This document shows positions 10,841-22,011 of a stretch of DNA of 64,000 bases, piece after piece. Numbering within the stretch: position 1 is the first letter of the stretch; each line of letters begins with the position of its first letter. Under the pieces are notes generated by a model. The model made no database searches, was not told where the DNA came from, and worked only from the letters and a program-made list of their open reading frames with translations. Source of the stretch: Serripes groenlandicus (Eukaryota > Mollusca > Bivalvia > Cardiida > Cardiidae). The stretch is taken from assembly GCA_031761405.1 (NCBI GenBank), contig JASEVX010000008.1, forward strand, positions 72,952,723 through 73,016,722. Direction: 5' to 3'. Both the position numbers and the translations under genes were made by a program.

Positions 10841-12405
10841 ACAAGAGGGCCAAGATGGCCCTAAATCGATCACCTAATTGATAGTAAATTAGTAGCAAAT
10901 ATTTAACTGCAAATATCTGGAAAAATTTGATCAAGGATTGCAAATGAAACTGCAAGGAGTGGACATTTCTCAAGAAACAGCTTATCAGTAAAGGCCATTT
11001 ATATCTTGAAATCTAACAAGAACTTTAATAAGAATGGAATTATAAAGTTTTTGACATTTTGCACCTTTCCTGATGCCGCCTTGCTGCCCTGTTTTTCAAC
11101 GAAATTAATATGGCTTCAACAGTTTATTTAGAGTGTCACTTCAGGAACATTTCTACCCAATTATCTTGCAATCGCACAAGCAGATTATAGAGGAAAAGGA
11201 TTTTAAAATTTGGGTATTTTTCTCACTTTCTGATGCCGCAGCAACCAAAGTTCTCAATGGGATTTAAATCTTTGAACAATTTTGAAAGAGGACCACCAAA
11301 GGAACATTCCTGTGATGTTTTGTGGAAATTGGTCTATTGGAATGGTAGGAGTTGGTTGTCATTTGTAGCTAAAAGTTCAATTTACCCCTTTTGTGATGAC
11401 GCCTGGTTAATATGATTGTGTAACCAATCAAAACGGTTTAAACAAATTAAATAGAGGATCATTACAGTAAGATTCGTATTATATTTTCTTAAAATCAGAA
11501 AAACACTTTCATAAAAATGGAATTTTGTCATTTTGCCCCTTTTCTGATGCCGCCTGACTGCCATGTTTTTCGACCAATCAGTATGGCTTGAACAATTTTT
11601 ATAGAGGGTCACCCAAGGAACATTTCTACCAAATTATATTTGAATCTGACAGGCAGATTCGGAGGAGAAGATTTTTAAAGTTTGGACATTTTGTCCCCTT
11701 TCTGATGCCGCAGCAACCAAAGTTCTCAATGGAATTTAAATCTTTGAACAAATTTGAAAGAGGACCACCAAAGGAACATTCCTGTGATGTTTTGTGGAAA
11801 TTGGTCTATTGGAATGGTAGGAGTTGGTTGTCATTTGTAGCTAAAAGTTCAATTTACCCCTTTTGTGATGACGCCTGTTTCCTATGACTGTGTAACCAAT
11901 CAAAACGGCTTTAACAAATTAAATAGAGGATCATTAAAGTAAGATTCGTATTATATTTTCTTAAAATCAGACAAACACTTTCATAATAATGGAATTTTCA
12001 AATTTTGTCATTTTGCCCCTTTTCTGATGCCGCCTGACTGCCATGTTTTTCGACCAATCAGTATGGCTTGAACAATTTTTATAGATGGTCACCCAAGGAA
12101 CATTTCTACCAAATTATATTTGAATCTGACATGCAGATTCGGAGGAGAAGATTTTTAAAGTTTGGACATTTTGTCCCTTTTCTGATGCCGCAGCAACCAA
12201 AGTTCTCAATGGAATTTAAATCTTTGAACAAATTTGAAAGAGGACCACCAAAGGAACATTCCTGTGATGTTTGGTGGAAATTAGTCTTGCGGTTCAGGAG
12301 GAGATGATGTTTAAAGCTAAAAGTTAACGCCGGACGGACGACAGACGACGGACAAAAAGTGATCAGAATAGCTCAACTTGAGCCTTCGGCTCTAGGTGAT
12401 CTAAA
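10841..12405 (+). mobile_element. Tandem-core element, core D, nested in core C
   Basis: Starts AACAAGAGGGCCAAGATGGC...GATCACCTAA and ends GATCAGAATAGCTCAACTTG...GGTGATCTAAAAA. The units of ~160 bp are organised as ~480-bp triplets (CTGATGCCGCCTGACTGCC, CTGATGCCGCAGCAACC and TTTGTGATGACGCCTG types). Short overlapping open frames run through the repeats but have no independent support. Confidence 0.75.
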
Positions 12406-13357
12406 AATGCGGCCTCCGGAGTTTGAACAATAATTTAATTTATTGACCTTGTTTCGGTCCCAATATGACCCATATTCAAACTTGACCTAGATATAATTCA
12501 GACAAACATTCTGATCAAATTTCGAGCTGCTGAAGCAAAAACTGCGGCTTCTACAGTGTTAACAAGATTTCCCTTCAATTTGGCCTAGAGACCTAGTTTT
12601 TGACCTTACATGACCCATATTCGAACTTGGCTTAGATATCATTTAGATAAACATTCTCATCAAATGTCAAGCGCTGTAGCGAAAAATGCGTCTTCTACAG
12701 AGTTAACAAGATTTTCCTTCAATTTGGCCTAGTGACCTAGTTTCTATCCCAGTATGAACCATATTCAAACTTGACCTAGATATCTTTAAGACAAACATTC
12801 TGACAACATTTCAAACTACTGAAGCAAAACATGCGGCCTGTAGAGTGTTAACAATATTTCCCTTTAATTTGGCCTAGTGACCCAGTTTTTCACCCGCATA
12901 AAATATATTCGAACTTGGCCTATATATCATTTAGATAAAAATTCAAGCTGCCGTAGCCAAAAAAGCGGCTTTTACAATGTTTACAAGATTTCCCTTCAAT
13001 TTGGCCTAGTGACCTAGTTTTTGACCCAGCATGACCCATATTCTAACTTGTCATAGATATCATTCAGCTCAACATTCTGACCGAATTTCTAGCTGCTAAA
13101 GCATTACATGCGGCTTCTACAGAGTTAACAAGATTTTCCTTCAAATTGGCCGAGTGACCCATATTCGAATTTGACCTAGATATCATGAAGACAAACACAC
13201 TGACAAAATTTCAAACTTTTGAAGCAAAAATTGCAGCTTCTAGGGTGTTAACAAGATTTTCCTTTTCCATGCAAAATGTAGCCTGTAGAGTGTCAACAAG
13301 CTCAAATGTTGACGACGCACGGCGGCCGGACAAAATGTGATCACAATAGCTAAAAAG
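12406..13357 (+). mobile_element. Core-C element, right part
   Basis: Continues the split core-C unit from TGCGGCCTCC. About six diverged ~143-bp units follow (TTTGGCCTAGTGACCTAG, ATGACCCATATTC, TTAACAAGATTT). It ends GACAAAATGTGATCACAATAGCTAAAAAG. Confidence 0.7.
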
Positions 13358-14994
13358 AGGGCCATGAGGCCCTGGAATCACTCACCTGAGAATGGGCTAT
13401 TTAAGACATAGCTCTTTCAGCGCCAATAGCAATATCATCAAGACAAACTTTCTGACAAAATTTCAAGCTGCTCAAGTCAAAAATGCGATCTCTATAGTGT
13501 TAACTAGATTGTTCTACAATTTGGCCTAGTGACTTAGTTGTTGACCTGACCGGACCCATATTCAAACTTACCCTAGATATCATCAAGACATATATTCTGA
13601 CAAAGTTTCAACATGCTCAAGCAAAACATGTGGCTTCCAGTTTTAACAAGATTTCCCTTAAATTTGGCCTAGTAACTTAGTTTTTGGATGACCCATATTA
13701 TAACTTGGCCTAGATATCATCAGGACAAACTTTCTGATAAAGTTTCAACATGCTCAAGTTCAAAATGCGGCTTCAAGAGTGTTAACAAGATTTTCCTTAA
13801 ATTTGGCCTAGTGACCTAGTTGTTGACCTGACATGACCCATATTCAAACTTGGCCTAGCTATTACTTAGACAAATATTCTGACAAAGTTTCAACATGCTC
13901 AAGCCAAAAATGTTGCTTCCAGAGTGTTAACAAGATTTTCCTTAAATTTGGCATTGTGACCTAATTTTTGATCCGACATGACCTATATTCGAACTTGGCT
14001 TAGATTTCACTAAGACAAACATTCTGACAAAGTTTCAACATGCCAAAAATGCGGCTTCAAGAGTGTTAACAAGATTTTCCTTAAATTGGGCCTAGTGACC
14101 TAGTTTTTGACCCGACATGACCTATATTCGAACTTGGCATAGATATCACTAAGACAAACATTCTGACAAAGTTTCAACATGCTCAAGTTTAAAATGTGGC
14201 TTCCAGAGTGTTAACAAGATTTTCCTTAAATTTGGCCTAGTGACCTAGTTGTTGACCTGACATGACCCATATTCAAACTTGGCCTAGCTATTACTTAGAC
14301 AAATATTCTGACAAAGTTTCAACATGCTCAAGCCAAAAATGTTGCTTCCAGAGTGTTAACAAGATTTTCCTTAAATTTGGCATTGTGACCTAATTTTTGA
14401 TCCGACATGACCTATATTCGAACTTGGCTTAGATTTCACTAAGACAAACATTCTGACAAAGTTTCAACATGCCAAAAATGCGGCTTCAAGAGTGTTAACA
14501 AGATTTTCCTTAAATTGGGCCTAGTGACCTAGTTTTTGACCCGACATGACCTATATTCGAACTTGGCATAGATATCACTAAGACAAACATTCTGACAAAG
14601 TTTCAACATGCTCAAGTTTAAAATGTGGCTTCCAGAGTGTTAACAAGATTTTCCTTCAATTTGGCCTAGTGACCTAATTTTTGATCCGACATGACCTATA
14701 TTCGAACTTGGCCTAGATTTCACTAAGACAAACATTCTGACAAAGTTTCAACATGCTCAAGCCAAAAATGCTGCTTGAACAGTGTTAACAAGATTTTCCT
14801 TAAATTGGGCCTAGTGACCCAGTTTCGAACTTGGCCTAGATTTGATTGAGATATATGTTCTGATAAACATTCATGAAGATTGGATGCAAAATGTTGCCTC
14901 TAGAGTGTTAACAAGCAAATGTTGACGACGGACGACGGACAAAAGGCGATCACAAAAACTCACCTTGAGCACTTTGTACTCTGGTGAGCTAAAA
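13358..14994 (+). mobile_element. Tandem-core element, core C, with 429-bp higher-order repeat
   Basis: Starts AGAGGGCCATGAGGCCCTGG...CTCACCTGAG and ends AACTCACCTTGAGCACTTTG...GGTGAGCTAAAAA. About ten ~143-bp units. A three-unit block repeats almost unchanged 429 bp apart (TGTTGACCTG at 13820 and 14250), showing recent amplification of a trimer. Confidence 0.8.
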
Positions 14995-15410
14995 ATTCAA
15001 CCTAACCGTTTATATGGAAATATTGAGTTGATGCCAAACGTTTTCTGTTGCAGGTGCGTCTGTATGTGGGACAGGGTTAAGTGACATCATGTTGGTATAA
15101 TCAATGTCAATTAAGTTAACAAAAACGCTTATCTGGATCAGTTGTAATGTTATCTACCCGATACCCAAAACGGAAGAAGCCGTTCATGTCATTAAGAAGT
15201 ATCTAATAAGACTCAAACTCAATCTAGAAACACATCGATCTCAATCTTACAACAATACTTCAAATCCTGTGTTGAGAGGGTTCTACCTTTGGGATTTTTC
15301 CACAAACACGGCGCTAGTTCTGATGAAGTCTCCAGGATAGATCATCCGGTGATCAATATAAGCTCTCAGCTTGTATCGCAATCAATGTCAAATAAATCAG
15401 TTATTCAATA
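14995..15410. other. Unassigned, with a MITE remnant
   Basis: At 15000-15082 a decayed TTAA MITE half ends GTATGTGGGACAGGGTTAA. The rest contains no supported exon. A minus-strand run of ~30 codons near 15290-15380 is noted under rejected items. Confidence 0.4.
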
Positions 15411-16226
15411 AACAAGATGACCGAGATTGTCCTAAATCGATCACCTACATGTAAACGACTGCAAGGACAGGACATTGTAAATGAAACAGCATATCAGTAA
15501 AAGGCATTCAATAGTGAAATAATGTATTCTAAACAAGTTGCGGAAAGCCAAAAGTATATATTTCCAGTCATCTTAACATTTTTGTTACTGAAAATGAATA
15601 TCATGTATTTTGCAAATGCCCTAAATACGAGAACAATTGGTGTAATGCCCCAATACAAATACAGAAACCAGCTTACATAATGTAATTCAAAGTGATGATC
15701 AAACAAAATTAATAAAACTAAGTAAGTTTATATATATCATTTGATGAATGAGTGTGAAAGCAACAGATGAGTGAAACATTAAAGGGACACAACTGTAACA
15801 TTAATTGTTTTATTATGTTTATTGAATTGAATAAAAACGCCCCGTATACGATCATATTTTTTTGCAAAACTATGTTATATTCAGACATGGTGACCATGTT
15901 TTTCGACCAATCAATATGGCTTGAACAGTTTTGTAGACGTCACTTCGGGAACAATTCTGTCAAATGATCACAAAATCAATCCAGTAGTTTCAGAGGAGAG
16001 GAGTATCATATTGGTGTCAGTTTCATCCTTTCTGTTTGGCAGAAACATAAATTATGGTTTTAATTAAACTATTTTAAAAACTAATAATGGAACATTCCTG
16101 TCACGTTTGGCTACAATGGACCCATTGGTTTCATAGGAGATGCTGCATAAAGAAATTGTTGATGACTACGGACAACCAACAGCACAATAGCTCACATTGA
16201 CCACTTTGTGTTCATGCGAGTTAAAA
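15411..16226 (+). mobile_element. Degenerate tandem-core element (core D-like)
   Basis: Start AACAAGATGACCGAGATTGT...GATCACCTAC and end ACAATAGCTCACATTGACCA...GCGAGTTAAAA resemble the family ends. One core-D-like unit is at 15890-15990. The remainder is unique-looking AT-rich sequence. Confidence 0.5.
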
Positions 16227-16326
16227 CGCAGGGGATGGCAAAAAATGTAAATACAACACACAATAATTAATTTTTCAATTATGAAACATTTAGACATTAA
16301 TACTAACACATAACATGAAATGCACA

Positions 16327-17260
16327 CAACGTGAGGGCCATCATGGCCTTATTTCTCTCACCTAATTTAACTGAACTTCCACAGTTTTCAAACGTTTTAC
16401 TCTAAACATAAGGGAAACAATTTAAGCCCGACTCCTAATGGCCTCGTCTTTCAACAGATTGGAATAAGTTGAATAATCTTGAAGAGGGTCACCCAAGGAA
16501 CATTTGTGACAAGAAGTTTTAAAATCGTTCATATACTCTTGGACAAGAATACTTTTAAAGTGTTTTATGAGATCTATACATATACATATAAGGAAAATAA
16601 GCAACGTCCCCTGGTAGCTATGTTTTGAAACATATTGGAATACCTTGGAATAATTTCGGAGCGGATCACCAAAGGAACATTAGTGACAAATTCTTTTCAA
16701 ATCTGGTAAGCACTTTTGTACGGGAGGTTTTTAATGTTTCTAGTTAATACATGCACATATAGAAAACCCATCTCACCCTCCGGTTTCCATGTTTGTCAAT
16801 GGGTCAGAATAATTGGATAAATCTACATAGAGGGTCAACCGAGGCATACTTGTGACAAATCATTTTAAAATCTTTTTGAACAAGCAGATTTTTAAAGATT
16901 TTACTACATATATATTATAAGGAAAACAGGCCGCCATACTTTTCAATGGTTAGTAACAATTTTGTTAGAGGCCAGTCATCCAAGGAAATTTTGAGGCAAA
17001 TTATTTCATAAACGGCCAATACGTTTTGCCATTTCAACCATAATTTTACATGTTGCAGTTTGGCTGCAATGGAGCCGCCGGGGGAAATGTTTAAAACAAC
17101 CTTAAATTTAAAATAGAATTCAAGCAAAAGATCGAACTGGTTTGCTTCGAGATTCTTAAGGTGAAGGTCATGTGAAAACATGTTTATTTGAAATCTGAAT
17201 CTTTCCCAATATTTATAGCTGTGATTAAAATTTCCCCTAGACGTTTGCAAACAGATAAGA
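16327..17260 (+). mobile_element. Degenerate tandem-core element (core F)
   Basis: Starts CGTGAGGGCCATCATGGCCT...TCTCACCTAA. Four ~165-180-bp units follow with GGAACATTTGTGACAA, AATCTTGAAGAGGGTCACC and TTTTAAAGTG. No clear 3' module. Confidence 0.5.
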
Positions 17261-17359
17261 CAAGATGGACACGTTAATTTCCTTGAATTGATATCCCCTG
17301 CCGAACTCTTTGTAAAAGAACGCTTGGTATACCAGTTCCTTAACTAGTCTGATCACATG

Positions 17360-18070
17360 GTTTTCTAAAATTTTACCTTGATATCCAGTTTCGAACCCGA
17401 TTAGGGTTTAATGGAGATGAATGTTCTGATTGTATTTCATTGGATAAAAAATGTCGCCTTTTATATATTCTCAAGTTGACCTAGTGACCTGGTTTTGATC
17501 CAACATGACCCCGTTTTGAACTTGTCTATGATGTAATGGAGAACAAATTTCAGATGATATTTCATAAAGATAACTGTGGCCTTTCGTGCCTTCACAAGAG
17601 TTTTCTAAAGTTTGACCGAGTGGCCTGGCTTTATATGAACCAGTATCGATCCTGACTGGGATGTGATGCTGATGATTCTTCTGATGAACCTTTATGATGA
17701 TTTGATGTAAAATGAGGCTTCTAGAGTGTTCACAATGAGTTTCCAGAAGTCGAACATCTGACCTACCATTTTATCAACCCAGTTAAGAGATTGAACGAGA
17801 TTTGATAAAGAGGAAAGTTCTGATGTATGTTTCACGAATATTGGATGTTCAGTGTGGCCCGTAGAGCATTCACAAGGTAATTGTGATTTAAACCATAATA
17901 TACAATACAAATACAAGTGAATATAACAATCTTAGTGAAACTGGCCATCTGACATGTTTTTATGCTGGTTAACATTTCCTTATAGTTTTATCAAATCCTT
18001 CAAACCATGCCTTAGATATGGCTCCAGACAGATAAGAGCCAAACCAGTATCCAATCTGCCTTAGGTGATG
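17360..18070 (+). mobile_element. Decayed core-C units and related tail
   Basis: Core-C-like phrases (TTGACCTAGTGACCTGG, GATCCAACATGACC, GTTCTGATGA) decayed to low identity. The part after 17900 (TTAACATTTCCTTATAG) matches 56160-56350, so both are copies of one old element. Confidence 0.4.
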
Positions 18071-19239
18071 AATTAACGATAGGTACCTAGTCTAAATAAA
18101 GAGATGGAAAATCTCTGTAAATGAAATTATATCTATTGGAAAGGGTTGAACACAATACGTGAAAGGGAGGTATTGCTCATTATGAGAGACATTTCTCCTT
18201 TTGCCACATTGCCTTTAAGTCGTCCCGTCCCTGGCATATGCATCAACATGTCTATGCAACTTAAAGGTTAATTAACTCCTCTTTCCAGCATGCAGACACA
18301 CTTTATAAAATCTGCAGCAAACTTTTTGAAACAAAGTTTTTTTTATAAATTTTGTATAATCATTTTTACATATAAAAGTATTTACAGTATTGTTGCCATG
18401 CTGTTGCACTCGTCTGCACATGGGAATGTTTTATAAAGTTTATAAAGAAGAGCTGTGTAAAATAAACAGTGGTCTAGTTCTTGAATATATATATTGTTAA
18501 TCCTTCCCCACATACAGATGTGTTTTGACTTGTCTGCAGCAGACTATTTTTGAAAACATAATCAGTAGTTTGACATGTTGCCATAAGTTTTCAACTTTTT
18601 TTAATAACTTCTTTCATTTATAGATTTTCCATATTTTTGCATTCATTTTTCAAAGTTGTTTTCTGCAGGTTTGTTGTATGTGGATTAGAATGAATACAAT
18701 TCTTGTTTATCGACATTTTTCTGGTGAGACAGTGCATACACACAAGCTTACCAATACCTTCCCACCAGACATCTTTTAACTTTAAGAATTGTAGATATTT
18801 TCCTCTGATGTGTTTATTGATTCTATGACTTTAAAATATTTGGATAAATTATACTAAATACATAAGAATGCTTAAAATAAAATCAAAGAAATTTTGTTAG
18901 ATTCTCTATCCCGCTTTATAGTACAGACACCAGCTTATCAATGGTAACCGTAATGCTATTACCGCACACTAAGAAGCCACTAATACCAATGTTAAAGTAT
19001 TTGGTATGACCGTTAGAGGGTGCTCTAACCAATACACCACAAAGATGGTTGATCTAAAGAAATCAATCTACCATGAAAGGCGGCACGAAAAGGTACCCCT
19101 TCATTACACGAGTCCCCAGGAACACATGTGTCACCTGCCAATATGCCAGTAAGTGAAAAGGCGACAGAAGGATGGGCAGGAAAGTGATCCCTGTTTGCCT
19201 CCTGTAAGTCCCATTATATCCCATCATGACTCCTGGTTG
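18071..19239. other. MITE remnants, otherwise unassigned
   Basis: A TTAA MITE-like pair of ends lies at 18497-18690 (TTAATCCTTCCCCACATACA ... TTTGTTGTATGTGGATTAGA), with poorer pieces near 18140-18310. The 18900-19230 stretch shows no recognised feature. Confidence 0.4.
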
Positions 19240-19458
19240 TTACAATGATATTGCAATATAAAATATATCATTACGAGCATTTTTTCTCATCAAAAGTAAC
19301 TTGTTTTTAAAAAAAATCTCTTGTGGAAAGTTGTAATAATTATCTGCATCAGGATCTGCCTCAAAGTCTACAAATGTTCCGTCGTCTGGTTTGTTTCTTG
19401 ATCCATTGTTGAAAAGACAGTAAGACCCTCCTTCTTGGATGGGTCTTTTCCATTGTTG
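19240..19458 (-). CDS. Overlapping second open frame with pYxN-type motif
   Basis: This 72-codon open stretch lies in a different minus-strand frame from the 19368-19632 exon, overlapping it for ~90 nt and continuing 128 nt past its stop. The middle reads DDGTFVDFEADPDADNYYNF followed by PQE. This is an acidic segment with a Tyr-Tyr-Asn-Phe that fits the Grb2-SH2 type Y-x-N pattern. Composition is more protein-like than the end of the first frame (ETNQTTEHL). The simplest readings are a frameshifted pseudo-tail, a population or assembly indel near 19390, or a short alternative splice. Confidence 0.35.
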   Translation of the reverse strand, partial: QQWKRPIQEGGSYCLFNNGSRNKPDDGTFVDFEADPDADNYYNFPQEIFFKNKLLLMRKNARNDIFYIAISL

Positions 19459-19632
19459 TCATCACTTTTAGGAGGGATATCTTGATACACACTTGTACCA
19501 GACTTCTTGGCTGCATCTTTACCATTATTGTCAGTTGCATTTAAAGCGGTAGCTTGATTTGTATCGTCTCTGTGTTTGTCATCTCTCTTTTGCCGGAAAC
19601 ATGGCAGACCCATTGCCGCACAACAAGGACGC
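19368..19632 (-). CDS. Candidate cytoplasmic tail exon with Tyr motif
   Basis: The acceptor CACTTTCTTAAAG is preceded by a pyrimidine-rich stretch, and the exon enters in phase 2 like the 29.3 kb tail. It reads RPCCAAMGLPCFRQKRDDKH, a juxtamembrane-style Cys-rich (potential palmitoylation) and basic block. An acidic/polar tail to TAG follows, with an internal duplication: DNNGKDAAKKSG...VYQDIPP and DNNGKDPSKKEG. Preservation of the duplication at protein level supports this frame. YQDIP recurs in the 5.5 kb exon. A second open frame overlaps its 3' half (19240-19458) and also looks coding, so an indel or alternative splice is possible. It could be an alternative 3' exon of the receptor or belong to a paralogue. 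Confidence 0.5.
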
Positions 19633-19701
19633 CTTTAAGAAAGTGGTATAAAAGATTGATAAAATAAACAGCCTCCAAAGAGCTTTCACTGTCTGTATAC
19701 A

Positions 19702-19892
19702 TTAACCTCTTCCCATGTATAGCCTCTTTTTGACAATTCTGCAGCAGACCATTGCTCATGAGCAATATCTCCTTTGACTTAATGTTTCCAACTCTATTTG
19801 ATGATAATGCTATCATTTATACAGATTTTCCCTATATCAAGGGCAGATGCTTCCAAAGTGCTGTAGTTTTGTTGTATGTACATGAGGGTTAA
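19702..19892. mobile_element. TTAA MITE
   Basis: TTAACCTCTTCCCATGTATA ... GTTGTATGTACATGAGGGTTAA, with CTGCAGCAGACC and TTTCCAACTCTATT interior motifs. It lies just upstream of the 19.4 kb tail exon. Confidence 0.55.
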
Positions 19893-20005
19893 GAAGTTGT
19901 ATATTTCAACGTGAACTAATATTGAAGATCAACAGATTTCACTATCATGTAAAATGATGCTTAATGTGGCCCCTATATGGATATGCAACAAGTGCCCGTA
20001 TTTAC

Positions 20006-20065
20006 CTCAGCTGACTCTACTCTACATGAGTTGGATCATCAAGCAAAGGCTGGTCGATTGCATCT
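20006..20065 (-). pseudogene. Possible 60-nt exon remnant with in-frame TAG
   Basis: On the minus strand, a weak acceptor AAAATAG precedes A|GAT GCA, and a strong donor CTGAG|GTAAAT ends the block, giving phase 2-2. The translation is DAIDQPLLDDPTHVE, then TAG, then SQL. The acidic, tail-like composition and the good donor suggest a cytoplasmic exon in which a codon (perhaps Tyr) became a stop, or else a short terminal exon. A TTAA MITE begins 13 bp upstream of the exon start and would have displaced any original polypyrimidine tract. It could also be chance. Confidence 0.25.
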
Positions 20066-20077
20066 CTATTTTAGCAT

Positions 20078-20226
20078 TTAACCCTTTCTCACATACAACA
20101 AATAAGCAGCAAACAAATTTGAAAACATTTAGTAAAAACAATATAGAAAATATTATGTAAGAATATTTTGTTTTCAAAAGCAGTCTACTGCCGAGGCATG
20201 CACAAGAAAACGTCTGTATGTGTTAA
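20078..20226. mobile_element. TTAA MITE, shortened
   Basis: TTAACCCTTTCTCACATACA ... AACGTCTGTATGTGTTAA, with the interior deleted. It ends 13 bp from the possible exon at 20006-20065. Confidence 0.55.
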
Positions 20227-20289
20227 ATTAAATGCGAGTGTTTACAATTGTTATAATCATATCATTATCAGCAACTTCTCATTGTGTCC

Positions 20290-20975
20290 CAAACGGATAG
20301 TTATAATTTGAACAATCTTACTAGAGGGTCACCACAGGCCCCTTTCAACACAGGCACCTTTGTGCTAAATCATTTTCAAATTAGGCTTTTGTTTTTTTTG
20401 TATAGGAAGATTTAAAACAAAAATTGTTCTATAAAAAAAATATAAACAACAAAAGCACCGCCCCATGATTATTATTTATTTGATTGCATACATTTTAACA
20501 TTCTTGGTAGAAGTCATTCAAGGAACCTTTGTCCCAAATCAATTTCCAATCTGACAATACTTTTGAACAAGTTCTTACTACATATAAATAGATAAATATA
20601 TAATTAAACAAACTCCGCCCACTAGCTGCCATGTTTTTCTGAATCGAAATCTTAAAAGAGGATCGCCAAAGAAACATTTGTGCAATTTTTTTTTTATTAA
20701 TCTGAATCTAGCCAGTACTTTTAGAAAAGACGATTTTTGGCAAGTTTTGGCATTTTTTCCTCTTTCTGGTGTCGCAACCCAACGTTCTATATGGAATTAA
20801 ATTCTTTGAACAACTTTGAAAGATGAACATTTAGGGAATATTCCTGTGACATTTTTTTTTTCAATTTGGTACATTGGTTTAAGAGATATTGATTGAGGAA
20901 AATGTGAATAACGATGACGGACGATGAGTGATCACAAAAGACCAACCGACACCTTGTGCTCAGGTGAGCTAAAAA
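20290..20975 (+). mobile_element. Degenerate tandem-core element, 3' end intact
   Basis: Core units (AGAGGGTCACCAC, CATGTTTTTCTGAATCG, TGAACATTTAGGGAATATTC), then TGATCACAAAAGACC and TGTGCTCAGGTGAGCTAAAAAA. The 5' module was not found. Confidence 0.5.
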
Positions 20976-21002
20976 ATCATTTACATACAATTCTAAAATT
21001 AA

Positions 21003-21303
21003 ACTAGAACTATCACTGAAGATGATAAATACCCCCTAAACAGCACCTTGACCTACACCATAACTTAATTAGTAAAAGGGCCATAACTCTGTAAAATATC
21101 ATGCAATTGTAACCCCTTAAGGATATGCACATTTTCTTTTGGTATAGAAGCTTCGTGTAAAATTTTATTGAATTCCATCCAGTGGTTTGTAAGAAATAGG
21201 CCAGACAAAATATGATTTCCGACCGACCGACCGACCGACCGACAGACAGACTGCCCGACAGTGACTCAGTCATATATACCCCCTCTTCTTTGAAGGGGTA
21301 TAA
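21003..21303 (+). mobile_element. ~290-bp dispersed element with terminal hairpin (copy 2)
   Basis: Same as 8851-9132 (ACTAGAACTATCACTGAAGA ... TATACCCCCTCTTCTTTGAAGG). It carries an expanded (GACC)n run near 21218-21243. Confidence 0.65.
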
Positions 21304-21388
21304 TTAAAATGAGAAATAAATTCATGCAGCTTTTAAAAAATTGGTACATCACAGAAAAGTATAATATATTAATCACATACATAGGGAA

Positions 21389-21554
21389 TATTATGTTGCA
21401 GTAGTGAACCAGGTTTTAGTATTTTTCTATATACTAGGGGCGTGGACAATTGATATCTCCCGAGTCCAAATGTCGAGAGAGATTTCAAGTTGTCCACGCC
21501 CAAAGTAGATAAATTATCATAATACTAAAACATGTATCACTACTGCAACATAAT
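21389..21554. mobile_element. Foldback palindrome, ~166 bp
   Basis: The left arm ATTATGTTGCAGTAGTGA...GGTTTTAGTAT...GGGCGTGGACAA is mirrored by TTGTCCACGCCC...ATACTAAAAC...TCACTACTGCAACATAAT. The paired arms run nearly to the centre (loop around GAGTCCAAATGTC). It is a MITE-like foldback able to form one long hairpin. Confidence 0.75.
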
Positions 21555-22000
21555 TTTCCTTTTAATATATACCTTTTATAACTTTTAAGACAGAATAAAG
21601 AAAAAAACTTCAAATTTCTATATTCTAAATAATTAAATATCATATTCTACACATAAAATATACTTTATGATTGGTGAATCACGCGTTACCACCACATTTT
21701 GTAAGATGTAACAGTATATTTAAATGACTTCACATCATATTTCAGTAATGTACCATTACTATATTTGGTATTTGACCTAGTCAGAAACTGAATTTTAATC
21801 TGTCATGTTTGAACTGCACATGACCACCTGCATGTCTTTGCATCGGAAAACGTGCAGGTATATAATAACAGCCTTTAACGCTCACCTGAGTTAAGCCTGA
21901 GTTATGACAAGAAGGAGTTTCATGAGCAATTCCTCATTTTGTCATAATATTTTCAAAAGTTGTCTGCTGCAGATTCACCACAATTAATCTGTAAGTGGTA
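21555..22000. other. Unassigned AT-rich stretch with MITE remnant at its right
   Basis: No exon recognised. At about 21925-21985 a TTAA MITE fragment (TTTTGTCATAATATTTTCAA, TTGTCTGCTGCAG) precedes the retroelement tail. Confidence 0.4.
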
Positions 22001-22011
22001 AACGCACATAC

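Noticed and set aside
11233..12307. Plus-strand frames MPQQPKFSMGFKSLNNFERG repeated in core-D elements
   Set aside because: The same phrase occurs in every core-D unit with frameshifts; no start/stop or splice logic, so repeat shadow.
15290..15380. Minus-strand run RYKLRAYIDHRMIYPGDFIR
   Set aside because: Protein-like composition but only ~30 codons, flanked by stops, no convincing acceptor or donor and no known motif.
16915..17250. 111-codon minus-strand frame
   Set aside because: Runs through degenerate core-F units, and no motif is recognisable.
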